From Marinobacter sp. S0848L (GTDB lineage: Bacteria; Pseudomonadota; Gammaproteobacteria; Pseudomonadales; Oleiphilaceae): a stretch of DNA of 64,000 nucleotides. Positions within the stretch are counted from its first letter, which is position 1, and every line of letters begins with the position of its first letter. A program made the translations under genes and the position numbers. The DNA is taken from NCBI RefSeq assembly GCF_023016065.1, contig NZ_JALKAQ010000015.1, positions 1 through 64,000 of the forward strand, read 5' to 3'. Positions 6,725 through 15,743 of this stretch are shown one piece after another. A model generated the notes under the pieces. It was not told the DNA's origin and made no database searches. It was given only the letters and a program-made list of their open reading frames with translations.

Positions 6725-9208
6725 ATGAACAACTATAACGTCCGTTACGCATCTCGTTACCTGGGGGTGGCCCTTGTCAGTGTGGCTTTAATGGCTTGCG
6801 GGGGCGATCAAAGCAGCTCCGAAGACGCCTCTCCAGCGACGACTCCGTCTGAGCCAGAGTCATCGGTTGACGTTGGGCCGAGCGAGGCATTTTTCGCAAA
6901 ACCTGAACTGGCACAGTGTGTGATCGACAGCCCGTTGCGAGACATCGGCAATGGCATGGATGCGCCTTCGGTGACGAATTCTGAAGCTATGGCCGCGCAG
7001 GTTATGGCCCAAGACGCCATCGGGGCGTGCGCCGCCAATCAGGAATTCCGGTTTGGCAGTGGGTTGTCAGACATTACCGGCCCCGTTGCTCTGAAAAGCG
7101 GCGCGGGCTGGGAAGATACCGGGCAGGTGATGCATGGTTTGCATCAGCGCCAATATGCCCGGGCGTTCGCCATAGAGTCGCCCTGTAACGGCAAACGAGT
7201 GATGTTTGTGTCAGCCGACATCGGCTTAATGTGGGGCTCTATTCGTAATGGCGTACTTGAAGCTTTGGCAGAAGATTCTGAGCTGGCCGCCAAATACACG
7301 GCTGAGAACCTCATGCTGTCCGCCACGCATACCCACAACGGCCCCGCCGGGTATGCGCACCACGAAGCCGGTAACGCATTGCACTTAGGGTTCGATTCTC
7401 TGGTCTATAAAACCATCGTCAATGGCATTGTGGATGCCATCGATCGAGCGCATCGAAATATCGAAGCCAATGACCAGACAGCACCGATCGAAATGGCCGT
7501 AGGCGAGTTGTTGAACACCAACATCAACCGGTCACGCCCGGCCTATGCCATGAACCCCGAGCAGGAGCGGCAGCAATACCTGAATATCCGGGGCGAAGAG
7601 GTGGATGTGGACAAAACCATGGTGCAACTGAACCTTCGCCGCAGAAGCGGTAGCCCGGTGGGTGTGATTAACTGGTTTGGTGTGCATCCAACGGTTATGG
7701 GGCCAGAAGTGCCTTTCGTGAGCTCCGATGTGAAAGGGTTTGCGTCGCTTGGCTTCGAAGAAATCATGGTCACGAAGTATCGGGCAGAACCGGGCGAAGA
7801 CAGCTTTGTGGCGGCGTTTGCGCAAGCGGACGAAGGGGATGCGTCCCCGAACATATTTATTAACGAATTTCCGCATCCGGACCCTCGCCGGGGTGGCGGC
7901 GAAACCCCCATGGATTCGAACGCCATTTCCGGAACCAAACAACTGGCTCGTGCGCTTGAACTTTGGCAGGAAGGCCGGTCGTTGTCGGGCGGGGTGGATT
8001 ACCGGTTGATGCATGTTCAGATGAACAAGATTACCGTCACCGATCCGAACGTTCTTTCCCGACTTGAGCATCCGCCGGAACTGGATGAGCCTAAAAAGCA
8101 AACCTGTAATGCCGCCCTAGGTGTGTCGTTTCCGGCCGGCGCGGAAGATGGGCCGGGGCCCATTAGTCAGGAAGGCTTAACCTGCAGCGCCTCACCCGAG
8201 CTGTTGCGCAGCGCCGCTGAGGACTTTTCCGGGTTAACCGAAATGGCCATGCCACTGAAGCTGGTCAGTGACCTGTTGTTGTGCAACGTGCAGCATTTAC
8301 CCGTGCTGGGGCTCGGGTGCCATGCTGAAAAACCTATCTTGCTTCCCACCAACCTGGGTGAAATTGCGGGGGGGCTACCGAACAAGGTAGCCGGATTGCT
8401 GGGCTTAACCTCTAATTTCGAGCCAGCGGTGCATCCGTTGCAGATATTCCAGCTTGGCAATTTGGCATTGGTCGGTTTGCCATGGGAAGTCACCACCATG
8501 TCAGCCCGGCGTATAAGGAATATGGTTCAGGAAGAGTTGGCGCCGGTAGGCGTTGATACCGTGGTGATTGCCGGGCTCGTGAATGGTTACGTGCATTATT
8601 TGACCACCCGGGAAGAATACGCCAGCCAACAATACGAGGGCGCTTCAAACACGTTTGGCCCCTGGAGTCTTGCGGCCGTGATGCAGGAACTCTATAAGTT
8701 AACGGATTCGATGGTGCGGGGTACGGTTTTACCGGTTGGGCCGGAGTTACCAAAAGTGACGCCCGTGCTCCGCAGGCTTCCCTACATCCCCAGCGATAGC
8801 CCCGGTGAACAAGCGTTCGGAACCGTGCTTGCAGATGTGCCGGCGATCGCCGCACCGGGTGATGAGATCTCTGCCCGCTTTCAGGCCAGCCACCCCCGTA
8901 ACGATTTGATGTTGAACGACAGTTATGCGTATGCAGAACGCCTCAACGAGGATGGCAATTGGGAAGTGGTGGCAACAGACCGTTCGCCAAATCTTTTATA
9001 CACCTGGCATCCGAAATTCTTGCCTCCGTTTACCATGGAGCTGCCTTATACCGGCGCATCGGAAGCGTCAGTGAACTGGAACTTGCCAAGAAATCTGAAA
9101 CCCGGCACTTATCGCCTCAGAACGAAAGGTGTCGCAAAGCCGGGCGGTGCCTGGGAGGGTGTGAGTGGCGCCTTTGAAGTGGCTGGAGCAAGCGAAGCGT
9201 GTCCGTAG
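6725..9208 (+). CDS. Neutral/alkaline ceramidase, lipoprotein
   Basis: The 827-residue protein has a signal peptide ending in lipobox LMAC (Cys25). It carries the neutral ceramidase hallmarks: THTHNGP, a zinc-binding region; NRSRPAYAMNP, matching the NxRSPxxYxxNP catalytic motif with Ser270 as candidate nucleophile but Arg-Pro in place of Ser-Pro spacing; and GVHPTVMG, another zinc ligand segment. The C-terminal 150 residues form the immunoglobulin-like domain of the family. Neutral ceramidases hydrolyse the amide bond of ceramide to sphingosine and fatty acid. A lipid anchor is unusual, as the Pseudomonas enzyme is secreted. The substrate could be environmental sphingolipid or another N-acyl lipid. 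Confidence 0.88.
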   Translation: MNNYNVRYASRYLGVALVSVALMACGGDQSSSEDASPATTPSEPESSVDVGPSEAFFAKPELAQCVIDSPLRDIGNGMDAPSVTNSEAMAAQVMAQDAIGACAANQEFRFGSGLSDITGPVALKSGAGWEDTGQVMHGLHQRQYARAFAIESPCNGKRVMFVSADIGLMWGSIRNGVLEALAEDSELAAKYTAENLMLSATHTHNGPAGYAHHEAGNALHLGFDSLVYKTIVNGIVDAIDRAHRNIEANDQTAPIEMAVGELLNTNINRSRPAYAMNPEQERQQYLNIRGEEVDVDKTMVQLNLRRRSGSPVGVINWFGVHPTVMGPEVPFVSSDVKGFASLGFEEIMVTKYRAEPGEDSFVAAFAQADEGDASPNIFINEFPHPDPRRGGGETPMDSNAISGTKQLARALELWQEGRSLSGGVDYRLMHVQMNKITVTDPNVLSRLEHPPELDEPKKQTCNAALGVSFPAGAEDGPGPISQEGLTCSASPELLRSAAEDFSGLTEMAMPLKLVSDLLLCNVQHLPVLGLGCHAEKPILLPTNLGEIAGGLPNKVAGLLGLTSNFEPAVHPLQIFQLGNLALVGLPWEVTTMSARRIRNMVQEELAPVGVDTVVIAGLVNGYVHYLTTREEYASQQYEGASNTFGPWSLAAVMQELYKLTDSMVRGTVLPVGPELPKVTPVLRRLPYIPSDSPGEQAFGTVLADVPAIAAPGDEISARFQASHPRNDLMLNDSYAYAERLNEDGNWEVVATDRSPNLLYTWHPKFLPPFTMELPYTGASEASVNWNLPRNLKPGTYRLRTKGVAKPGGAWEGVSGAFEVAGASEACP

Positions 9209-9232
9209 AGCTTGCGTGAACTGGGGGCAGAG

Positions 9233-10171
9233 TTAGCCGGTAGAGTCGGTGGTCGACAACGCGTTTTGCGATACCGTACAGTTTCGCCCGGCGGCTTTGC
9301 CCTGATACAGAACGTTGTCTGCTCTTTTCATTAGCGAATCGTATGAATTATCGGTCGGTAGGAATGTGGCTACCCCCATGGTGGCGGTGGCCCTGAAGCT
9401 TACCTCATCGAGTTCAAATTCGGTTTGTTCGATCATTTTACGTATGCGTTCGGCGAGCGTTTCGGCATCTCCCAGATTCGTATTCGGGAGAATAATCGCA
9501 AATTCTTCTCCGCCAATGCGGCACCCGACGTCCAGTGGCCGTAGCTCCCGGCGCACCAGTTTTGCCGTGGTGGTGAGCACCAAATCGCCAGCGGCGTGGC
9601 CGTATTGATCATTGATGTGTTTGAAGTGATCAAAATCGAACATAATCACGGAGGTGGGCAGCCCCCAGCGAACGTATCCTGAAAGCTGTGCGTTTAGCTG
9701 AGTTCTGAAGTGTTTCCGGTTATAAAACCCAGTCATTTCGTCAGTTAGTGATTCTAGCGTCAGTCGCGCTTCTAACTCGCGCTGGTAGGTCACATCTCTA
9801 ACCAATGCCATGGCTACTTTTACACCGTCTAAAACGATGGTGTTGATCATGATATCAACCGGCACTTCTTGCCCGTTGGAGCGCATGCCGGAAAAACGTT
9901 TTTCTTCGACCATAGGGCGCAGCACCGGTTTTTTAAAGTAACCATCGACGTGGTTTCGGTGGGCGTTGCGCAATGGTATGGGGATGATGGTGCTTAAATC
10001 TGCACCGTTCAGATCGTGCACAGCATAACCAAACATTTGGCTCGCGAGGCCGTTCACAAGAACGATTTTATGGTTCTTGTCAACAATAACTACCGCATTC
10101 GGCAACGACTCGATAAACGGCAACAGGAGATCGGATGTTGTGGTGAGCGGCGCATTATTGTTGGCTGGCAT
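9233..10171 (-). CDS. PAS-GGDEF diguanylate cyclase
   Basis: A 312-residue cytoplasmic protein. Residues about 15-130 form a PAS domain (NAVVIVDKNHKIVLVN start), and about 140-300 form a GGDEF domain with the active-site motif GGEEF at 220-224. The inhibitory RxxD site is intact (RPLD at 211-214, five residues before the motif), so product feedback is expected. It should make cyclic di-GMP in response to a ligand or redox cue sensed by the PAS domain; the cue is unknown. There is no membrane segment. It is transcribed alone, convergent with the ceramidase gene. Confidence 0.93.
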   Translation of the reverse strand: MPANNNAPLTTTSDLLLPFIESLPNAVVIVDKNHKIVLVNGLASQMFGYAVHDLNGADLSTIIPIPLRNAHRNHVDGYFKKPVLRPMVEEKRFSGMRSNGQEVPVDIMINTIVLDGVKVAMALVRDVTYQRELEARLTLESLTDEMTGFYNRKHFRTQLNAQLSGYVRWGLPTSVIMFDFDHFKHINDQYGHAAGDLVLTTTAKLVRRELRPLDVGCRIGGEEFAIILPNTNLGDAETLAERIRKMIEQTEFELDEVSFRATATMGVATFLPTDNSYDSLMKRADNVLYQGKAAGRNCTVSQNALSTTDSTG

Positions 10172-10440
10172 GGGCAGCTGTACCGGGTTGGGGAACCGTA
10201 AATATATGTACTCTTGAAGTATATATCGCGAACCTTTGAAATCCTATTCATTTCTATTGAAGCTTTAGATCGGTCTACGGTGAACTCGATATTTTGATGC
10301 AGCGCATCGGGACATCCAATGAAGAAAACACCGATAAGGCTCTGGTTTGGCGAACCTTTGGGCGTATAGTATTGCTAGTTTTTAGGAAAGTGAATAGTTT
10401 TGCTCGGTTATTAAAACCATAACGTGGTGGCCCTCAACCA

Positions 10441-12324
10441 ATGACCTCTTATTTCATTCAGGCGTTTATCTATCTCTTGGCAGCCGTGATTGCGGTGCCC
10501 CTGGCCAAGCGACTCGGGCTGGGTTCTGTGCTGGGTTACCTGGTGGCCGGTGTGGTGATTGGCCCGGTATTTGGGCTTGTTGGGCAGGAAACGACCACTA
10601 TTCAGCACTTCGCTGAGTTCGGCGTGGTCATGATGCTGTTTCTGATCGGGATGGAGATCGATCCGAAGGCGCTCTGGGCAATGAAAGTGCGATTGCTGGG
10701 GCTGGGTGGCTTGCAGGTGGTGTTAACGGCAATGGTCGGCATGGCAATAGCTTGGTGGGTGGGGCTTGTCTGGCAGACCGCTTTAACAATCGGCCTCATT
10801 TTCGCGTTATCGTCGACCGCGATTGTGCTGCAAACCCTGGATGAAAAGGGATTGACCAAAACAGAAGGCGGCCGCAACACGTTCTCGGTTCTGCTGTTTC
10901 AGGATATAGCTGTTATTCCGATGTTGGCGCTGATTCCCTTGCTGGCGCTGCCGAGCCTCATGGGTGGCGACGATTCAGTCTCTCATGCAGAATCCGGCCT
11001 GAGTCTGGTCGCACATCTGCCTGGGTGGGGGCATGCCCTGGTTGTGGTAGGGGCCGTTGGTGTTGTGATCGTTGGTGGTTATTACCTGAGCAGGCCACTG
11101 TTTCGTTACGTGGTGCAGTCAGGGCTGCGTGAGGTGTTCACGGCCACTGCGTTGATGTTGGTCATCGGCATTGCTGCTCTTATGAGTTTGGTGAATTTGT
11201 CACCCGCCTTAGGGGCGTTTCTGGCCGGAGTGGTGTTGGCCAACAGTGAGTTCCGGCATGAGTTGGAGGCGAACATTGAGCCATTTAAAGGGCTGTTGCT
11301 GGGTTTGTTCTTCATAACCGTGGGTGCCGGTATCAATTTCGATGTGTTGGCGGCCGAATGGGGCACGGTTTTATCGCTTGGAGTCGCGGTGATAGTCGGC
11401 AAAGCTCTGGTATTGTTGGTGCTTGCACAGTTGTTCGGAATCCGCAGCAGTAACGGCTGGCTGTTTACTCTGGGCCTTGCGCAAGCCGGCGAGTTTGGCT
11501 TCGTGCTGCTTACCTACAGTGTCCAAAATAACGTAATTTCTCCGGATGTTTCCCAGATTCTGTCGCTGGTCGTCGCGCTGTCCATGTTCCTCACGCCGCT
11601 GCTATTCATTGCTTATGACTACATGGTATTACCCCGTTACCGGCGCTCTGAAAGCAGTGAGCCAGAGGCCGATACAATTGACGAGGAAGCTCCGGTTATC
11701 GTTGCGGGCGTGGGACGCTTTGGCCAAATTGTGTGTCGTTTGCTGCGAGCTAATAATGTTCCCATTGTGGTGCTCGATCACGAGCTTGAGCAGATCGAGA
11801 ACGTTCGCCAGATCAATATCAAGAGCTTCTTTGGAGATGCTAGCCGGCCCGATCTGCTGGAGAAATCCGGCATTGCGAAAGCGCGCCTGTTGGTGGTGGC
11901 GATCGACGACCGGGAACGGGCGGTTGCTATGGTGGAGCATGTAAAACGGTTTTTTCCCGGTGTCTGGGTGCTGGCCCGGGCATTTGATCGGGGCCATGGC
12001 TATCAGCTGCGGGCAGCCGGTGCCGATGATGTTGTCAGTGAAACCTATTATTCGGCGCTCGAGCTCGGTAGCCATGCACTCACCGCCATGGGCGTGCATC
12101 CACTGAGGGCCCGGCAGATGACGTGGACCTTCGTTGATAACGAGCGCGCCCATGAAGACGAATTGTTCGAGGCCTGGAAAGAGATCGAAGAAATTATTCA
12201 TTTCAGCCCAAAGTATGGCGAGTTGTTTATGAAGCTGGAAGGGGCATTGAACAATGCGATGGATCGCGAATGGGGAGAGCCCAAGCCAGAAGATGTGCCT
12301 ATTTGGACACCACCCAAAACATAA
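10441..12324 (+). CDS. Kef-type monovalent cation:proton antiporter
   Basis: The 627-residue protein has a CPA2 antiporter domain of about 12-13 membrane helices (residues 1-395), including the conserved GVVMMLFLIGMEI and FSVLLFQDIAVIP segments. A TrkA-N (RCK) domain follows, with the Rossmann motif GVGRFGQ at 423-429. This architecture matches KefB/KefC potassium efflux systems, which are gated by nucleotides or glutathione adducts. No KefF/KefG-like partner is adjacent, so it may belong to the broader Kef-like group rather than the glutathione-gated proteins. ATG 10441 gives the normal N-terminus. The 269 bp before it hold no other gene that I can see. Confidence 0.9.
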   Translation: MTSYFIQAFIYLLAAVIAVPLAKRLGLGSVLGYLVAGVVIGPVFGLVGQETTTIQHFAEFGVVMMLFLIGMEIDPKALWAMKVRLLGLGGLQVVLTAMVGMAIAWWVGLVWQTALTIGLIFALSSTAIVLQTLDEKGLTKTEGGRNTFSVLLFQDIAVIPMLALIPLLALPSLMGGDDSVSHAESGLSLVAHLPGWGHALVVVGAVGVVIVGGYYLSRPLFRYVVQSGLREVFTATALMLVIGIAALMSLVNLSPALGAFLAGVVLANSEFRHELEANIEPFKGLLLGLFFITVGAGINFDVLAAEWGTVLSLGVAVIVGKALVLLVLAQLFGIRSSNGWLFTLGLAQAGEFGFVLLTYSVQNNVISPDVSQILSLVVALSMFLTPLLFIAYDYMVLPRYRRSESSEPEADTIDEEAPVIVAGVGRFGQIVCRLLRANNVPIVVLDHELEQIENVRQINIKSFFGDASRPDLLEKSGIAKARLLVVAIDDRERAVAMVEHVKRFFPGVWVLARAFDRGHGYQLRAAGADDVVSETYYSALELGSHALTAMGVHPLRARQMTWTFVDNERAHEDELFEAWKEIEEIIHFSPKYGELFMKLEGALNNAMDREWGEPKPEDVPIWTPPKT

Positions 12325-12340
12325 TAGGTGCTATGGTGAG

Positions 12341-12493
12341 TTATGATGCAGCGGGTAGTCGCATGATTTCTTTGGTTTTGTTGGGGTAACTTTTCGCTTC
12401 ATTGACGCGGTCCGCGTATTCGCCCATGGCTTGCGCTGAGTTTGCCGAGAGTGCGAGTAAAGCATCTGCGAGAACCAGTGTGACCTTGTTCAT
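12341..12493 (-). CDS. Small 50-residue protein with signal peptide
   Basis: Reading the minus strand from ATG at 12493 gives 50 codons and a TAA stop at 12341. AAGGAG stands 8 bp upstream, one of the best ribosome sites in the window. The first 22 residues look like a signal peptide: MNK, a hydrophobic core, then an A-x-A-type site NSAQA. The core is interrupted by Asp10, which may weaken it. The predicted mature part is about 28 residues starting MGEYADRVNEAKSYPNK. I do not recognise the family. It is convergent with the Kef-type gene, whose stop lies 17 bp away. It could be a small periplasmic or secreted peptide. Confidence 0.6.
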   Translation of the reverse strand: MNKVTLVLADALLALSANSAQAMGEYADRVNEAKSYPNKTKEIMRLPAAS

Positions 12494-12731
12494 GGTTGTT
12501 CTCCTTTTCATGCTGGGTATTGTTAGCAGGCGAAAGCCTTGTTGCTGCCATTACCTTATAGACACGCAAACGACCAGCTTGTTACACCGGAGTGTGCGTT
12601 GCCTCAAGAGGCTATCTCTGGAATAATTCGCGCATTATATGGATATACAGAAAAGTTTCGCCGCGAGGCGGAGCAGACGTGGGTACGCGTTCTTACTCTA
12701 AAAGACGCGAAACGCCCGCGATCACATAAAA

Positions 12732-12764
12732 GGGCAGATCAGTAACAGGCTGATCTGCCTTTTT
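12732..12764 (+). terminator. Orphan Rho-independent terminator upstream of sstT
   Basis: GGCAGATCAG (12733-12742) pairs perfectly with CTGATCTGCC (12750-12759) and five T follow to 12764. No plus-strand gene ends nearby; the closest is the Kef-type gene 400 bp back. The stem is nearly the same as the terminator after the initiator tRNA at 93-127, and the bases before it (TAAAAG) also match. Confidence 0.8.
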
Positions 12765-12845
12765 GTTTTCTGGGTGACAGTTGTTCCGGTGGCGCATGAG
12801 TGCCGGGGAGTGCGCCCGTTTTCGAACACACAACAGGAGCTTGTT

Positions 12846-14075
12846 ATGTCCGCTCGGCTTTACAGTATATTTCGCCCGCTTCTCCAACTGGGCCTGATTA
12901 CCCAGATTGCCATCGGCATTGTTGCTGGCGTGATTCTGGCGATCTTCCTGCCAGAAATGGCCCAGTCTTTCTCATTGCTCGGCCAACTATTCATCAAAGC
13001 TCTGAAGGCGGTGGCACCGATTTTGGTGTTCGTGTTGGTGATGACGGCGATTTCAGGTCACCAAAAGGGCCAGCCCACGAACATTCAGGATGTCATCATC
13101 CTATACGGAATAGGCACGCTGGTTGCCGCACTGGTTGCGGTCGGTGCCAGCTTTGCTTTCCCGACGGAACTGGTTCTGGATATTCCGGAAGTCAGTGGCA
13201 ACCCACCGGGCAGTATTGTTGAAATTCTGCACAATCTGGTGTTGAGCGCGGTGACCAACCCGGTAACGGCGCTGATGGATGCTAACTTTATTGCCATTCT
13301 CGCTTGGGCGATTGCTTTGGGCTTGATGCTGCGTCACTCCAGTGAGGCCACCCGGAATGTGCTTAGTGATATGTCCGATGCCGTCTCCGGCGTTGTGCGC
13401 ATGATCATTAGCTTGGCACCGCTCGGTATTTTTGGTCTTGTGGCCAACACCCTGGCCACGGCCGGCATTGGTGCGTTGTTAGGCTTCGGGCAGCTGCTTT
13501 CGGTGATTGTTGGCTGTATGTTGTTTGTGGCGTTGGTCACCAACCCGCTGATCGTGTTTTTCAAACTGCGCCAGAACCCATATCCGCTGGTGTTTGCGTG
13601 CCTGCGCGGTAGCGCGATTACTGCCTTCTTTACTCGCAGCTCTGCCGCTAACATTCCGGTAAACCTTGAGCTCAGTGAGCGCCTGAAGCTGGACGCAGAT
13701 ACCTATGCCATTTCAATTCCGCTGGGTGCGACCATCAACATGGCGGGCGCAGCCATTACCATTTCCGTGATCACGTTGGCGGTGGTCAACACGTTGGGCA
13801 TCCCTGTGGACTTCCCGACTGCGTTGTTGCTGTGTGTGGTGTCTGCGCTGGCGGCTTGTGGCGTATCAGGTGTGGCCGGCGGTTCGTTATTGCTGATTCC
13901 CTTGGCAACCAGTCTGTTCGGCATTCCCACCGAAGTGGCGATGCAAGCGGTGGCGATTGGCTTTGTGATTAGCGTGGTGCAAGATTCCACGGAAACGGCG
14001 TTGAACTCCTCAACAGACGTATTGTTTACCGCGACGGCCAGCCGTGCCGCTGAAGCAAAAGCAAAAGGCAAGTGA
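12846..14075 (+). CDS. sstT: Serine/threonine:sodium symporter SstT
   Basis: The 409-residue protein is a dicarboxylate/amino acid:cation symporter of the SstT type, importing serine and threonine with sodium. Visible features are eight hydrophobic helices plus two re-entrant loops, the serine-rich [12 protein letters not shown] segment (about residues 258-269), [10 protein letters not shown] and the C-terminal [11 protein letters not shown]. Length is close to E. coli SstT (414). ATG 12846 follows CAGGAG with 7 bp spacing; the open frame further upstream is non-coding leader. Its stop overlaps the start of the shikimate kinase gene (TGATG), so the two are coupled. Confidence 0.95.
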   Translation: MSARLYSIFRPLLQLGLITQIAIGIVAGVILAIFLPEMAQSFSLLGQLFIKALKAVAPILVFVLVMTAISGHQKGQPTNIQDVIILYGIGTLVAALVAVGASFAFPTELVLDIPEVSGNPPGSIVEILHNLVLSAVTNPVTALMDANFIAILAWAIALGLMLRHSSEATRNVLSDMSDAVSGVVRMIISLAPLGIFGLVANTLATAGIGALLGFGQLLSVIVGCMLFVALVTNPLIVFFKLRQNPYPLVFACLRGSAITAFFTRSSAANIPVNLELSERLKLDADTYAISIPLGATINMAGAAITISVITLAVVNTLGIPVDFPTALLLCVVSALAACGVSGVAGGSLLLIPLATSLFGIPTEVAMQAVAIGFVISVVQDSTETALNSSTDVLFTATASRAAEAKAKGK

Positions 14076-14584
14076 TGGTAGCGGATACTCGAAACCTTGT
14101 GTTTATCGGCATGCCGGGCAGTGGTAAAAGCACCGTTGGCGTATTGGTAGCCAAGCGCCTGGGGCTTGGCTTTGTTGATACGGACCTGCTAATCCAGCAG
14201 GAGGCGGGGCGTACCCTGCAGGACATTGTCGATCAGGATGGCTACGAGGCACTGCGCCAGATTGAAGAGCAAGTGCTGCTCGGGCTCGACGTGCAGGGGC
14301 AGGTCATCAGCACCGGTGGCAGTGCTGTTTACAGTGAAAGTGCCATGAAACATCTCAAAGCCAATGGTACCGTGGTGTTTCTGGATATCCCTCTGCAGTG
14401 CGTTATTGAGCGCATCGGAGATTACAGTCTTCGGGGGATTTCCCGGCGCCCTGATCAGTCGTTGTCGGATCTGTTTGACGAGCGTTTTGCGCTGTACACA
14501 CAGTACGCCGATTTGACGGTTCAAGGCGAAGGTATGAATCAGGATCAGGTGTGTGAGGCTGTGATCACAGGGCTCGGAGCCTGA
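14075..14584 (+). CDS. Shikimate kinase
   Basis: This 169-residue P-loop kinase has GMPGSGKST at residues 12-20, the FVDTD motif that binds shikimate, STGGSAV, and the lid arginines RGISRRP. It would phosphorylate shikimate at O3 in the chorismate pathway. It is not in an aroK-aroB operon; it sits between an amino-acid importer and an SbcD-like gene, so it may be a second copy or a related small-molecule kinase. ATG 14075 overlaps the sstT stop; GTG 14072 is the alternative, one codon longer. Confidence 0.85.
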   Translation: MVADTRNLVFIGMPGSGKSTVGVLVAKRLGLGFVDTDLLIQQEAGRTLQDIVDQDGYEALRQIEEQVLLGLDVQGQVISTGGSAVYSESAMKHLKANGTVVFLDIPLQCVIERIGDYSLRGISRRPDQSLSDLFDERFALYTQYADLTVQGEGMNQDQVCEAVITGLGA

Positions 14585-14621
14585 AGCGCATAGATTGTCG
14601 GATTTCTCTAAGGAAGGTGGT

Positions 14622-15743
14622 ATGCCGAGGTTTTTGCACACAGCGGACTGGCAAATGGGGCGTTCCTATAGCCGGTTTGACATCGAAGACGGCGCGGCGC
14701 TGGTAGAAGCCCGCTTCGCGGGCATTGAAAAGCTTGCCCAATTGGCCAATGAACATCAGTGCGATGCGGTGCTGGTAGCTGGCGATGTATTCGATGCCCA
14801 AACCGTTTCGGATCGCACCATTCGCCGTGTGTTTAATGCCACCAAAGGCTTTGATGGCCCTTGGGTTATGCTGCCCGGCAATCACGATGCCGCACTGGCG
14901 GAAAGTGTGTGGACCCGGGCTCAGCGATTGGGTGCTTTACCAGACAACGTGCATCTGGCGCTGGAACCCGGTGTTGTTTCCCTCGAGGCTCAGGGGCTGG
15001 CAGTACTTTGCGCGCCCCTGACGCAACGCCATACCTACGGCGACCTGACAGAGCCCTTCTCGCAATACGAAACCCCGGATGAACTGCTGCGAATCGGCCT
15101 AGCCCACGGCAGTGTTCAAGGACTGTTGTCCGATGATATTGATGCTACCAATCCGATTGCACCTGATCGTGCGGAAGTCAGCCGCTTGGACTATCTTGCG
15201 CTAGGGGACTGGCACGGCACCAAGCGAGTCAACGAACGGACCTGGTACAGCGGCACCCACGAAGCCGAACGATTCCGTAATAACGATGCGGGCAATGCCC
15301 TCATCGTCGAGATTACAGGGCCCGGCGCCATCCCCTCCGTTACTCAGGTCGTGACCGGCCGGTACCAATGGCATCAATGGCGTGAAACGCTGGCAATCGA
15401 GTCTGACCTGGAAGAGCTTCTTAACCGGCTGACCGCCTTACCGGATGCGTCGGTGGTGGATCTTCGTCTTGACGGTGCAATCACCTTAGCCTGTGAAGAA
15501 CGGTTACTAGAGGCATTGTCAGTTGCAGAGGCGCGATTCCGCAGCATTCAATGCGACCGCAGTAAACTTCAGCTTGAGCCCACAGAAGATGATCTCGCCG
15601 AATTGCATGCGGATGGTTACGTCGGTGAAGTGATCGGTGAGCTTCGCCAGCGCCAACAGGAGCAACAGAGTGAGGAAGCCCGGGATGCCTTGGCGATTCT
15701 CGCGAGCTTGCTTAAAGGACGAGCGCAGGAGGGTGGCCAATGA
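14622..15743 (+). CDS. SbcD/Mre11-like DNA repair exonuclease (YhaO type)
   Basis: The 373-residue protein has all the Mre11-type metal motifs: HTADWQMG near the N-terminus, AGDVFD, PGNHDA, AHGSVQG and LGDWHG. This fits the YhaO branch of SbcD-like nucleases, which pair with large SMC-like ATPases. ATG 14622 follows AAGGAAGGTGG, whereas the longer frame starts with TTG in the intergenic region. The next gene overlaps by 4 bp and encodes the expected ATPase partner, so the two should form a complex acting on DNA ends or hairpins. Confidence 0.88.
   Translation: MPRFLHTADWQMGRSYSRFDIEDGAALVEARFAGIEKLAQLANEHQCDAVLVAGDVFDAQTVSDRTIRRVFNATKGFDGPWVMLPGNHDAALAESVWTRAQRLGALPDNVHLALEPGVVSLEAQGLAVLCAPLTQRHTYGDLTEPFSQYETPDELLRIGLAHGSVQGLLSDDIDATNPIAPDRAEVSRLDYLALGDWHGTKRVNERTWYSGTHEAERFRNNDAGNALIVEITGPGAIPSVTQVVTGRYQWHQWRETLAIESDLEELLNRLTALPDASVVDLRLDGAITLACEERLLEALSVAEARFRSIQCDRSKLQLEPTEDDLAELHADGYVGEVIGELRQRQQEQQSEEARDALAILASLLKGRAQEGGQ

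Noticed and set aside
12402..12745. Short plus-strand frames between the Kef-type gene and sstT.
   Set aside because: They have no ribosome site and no recognisable features; the first is antisense to the small minus-strand gene.
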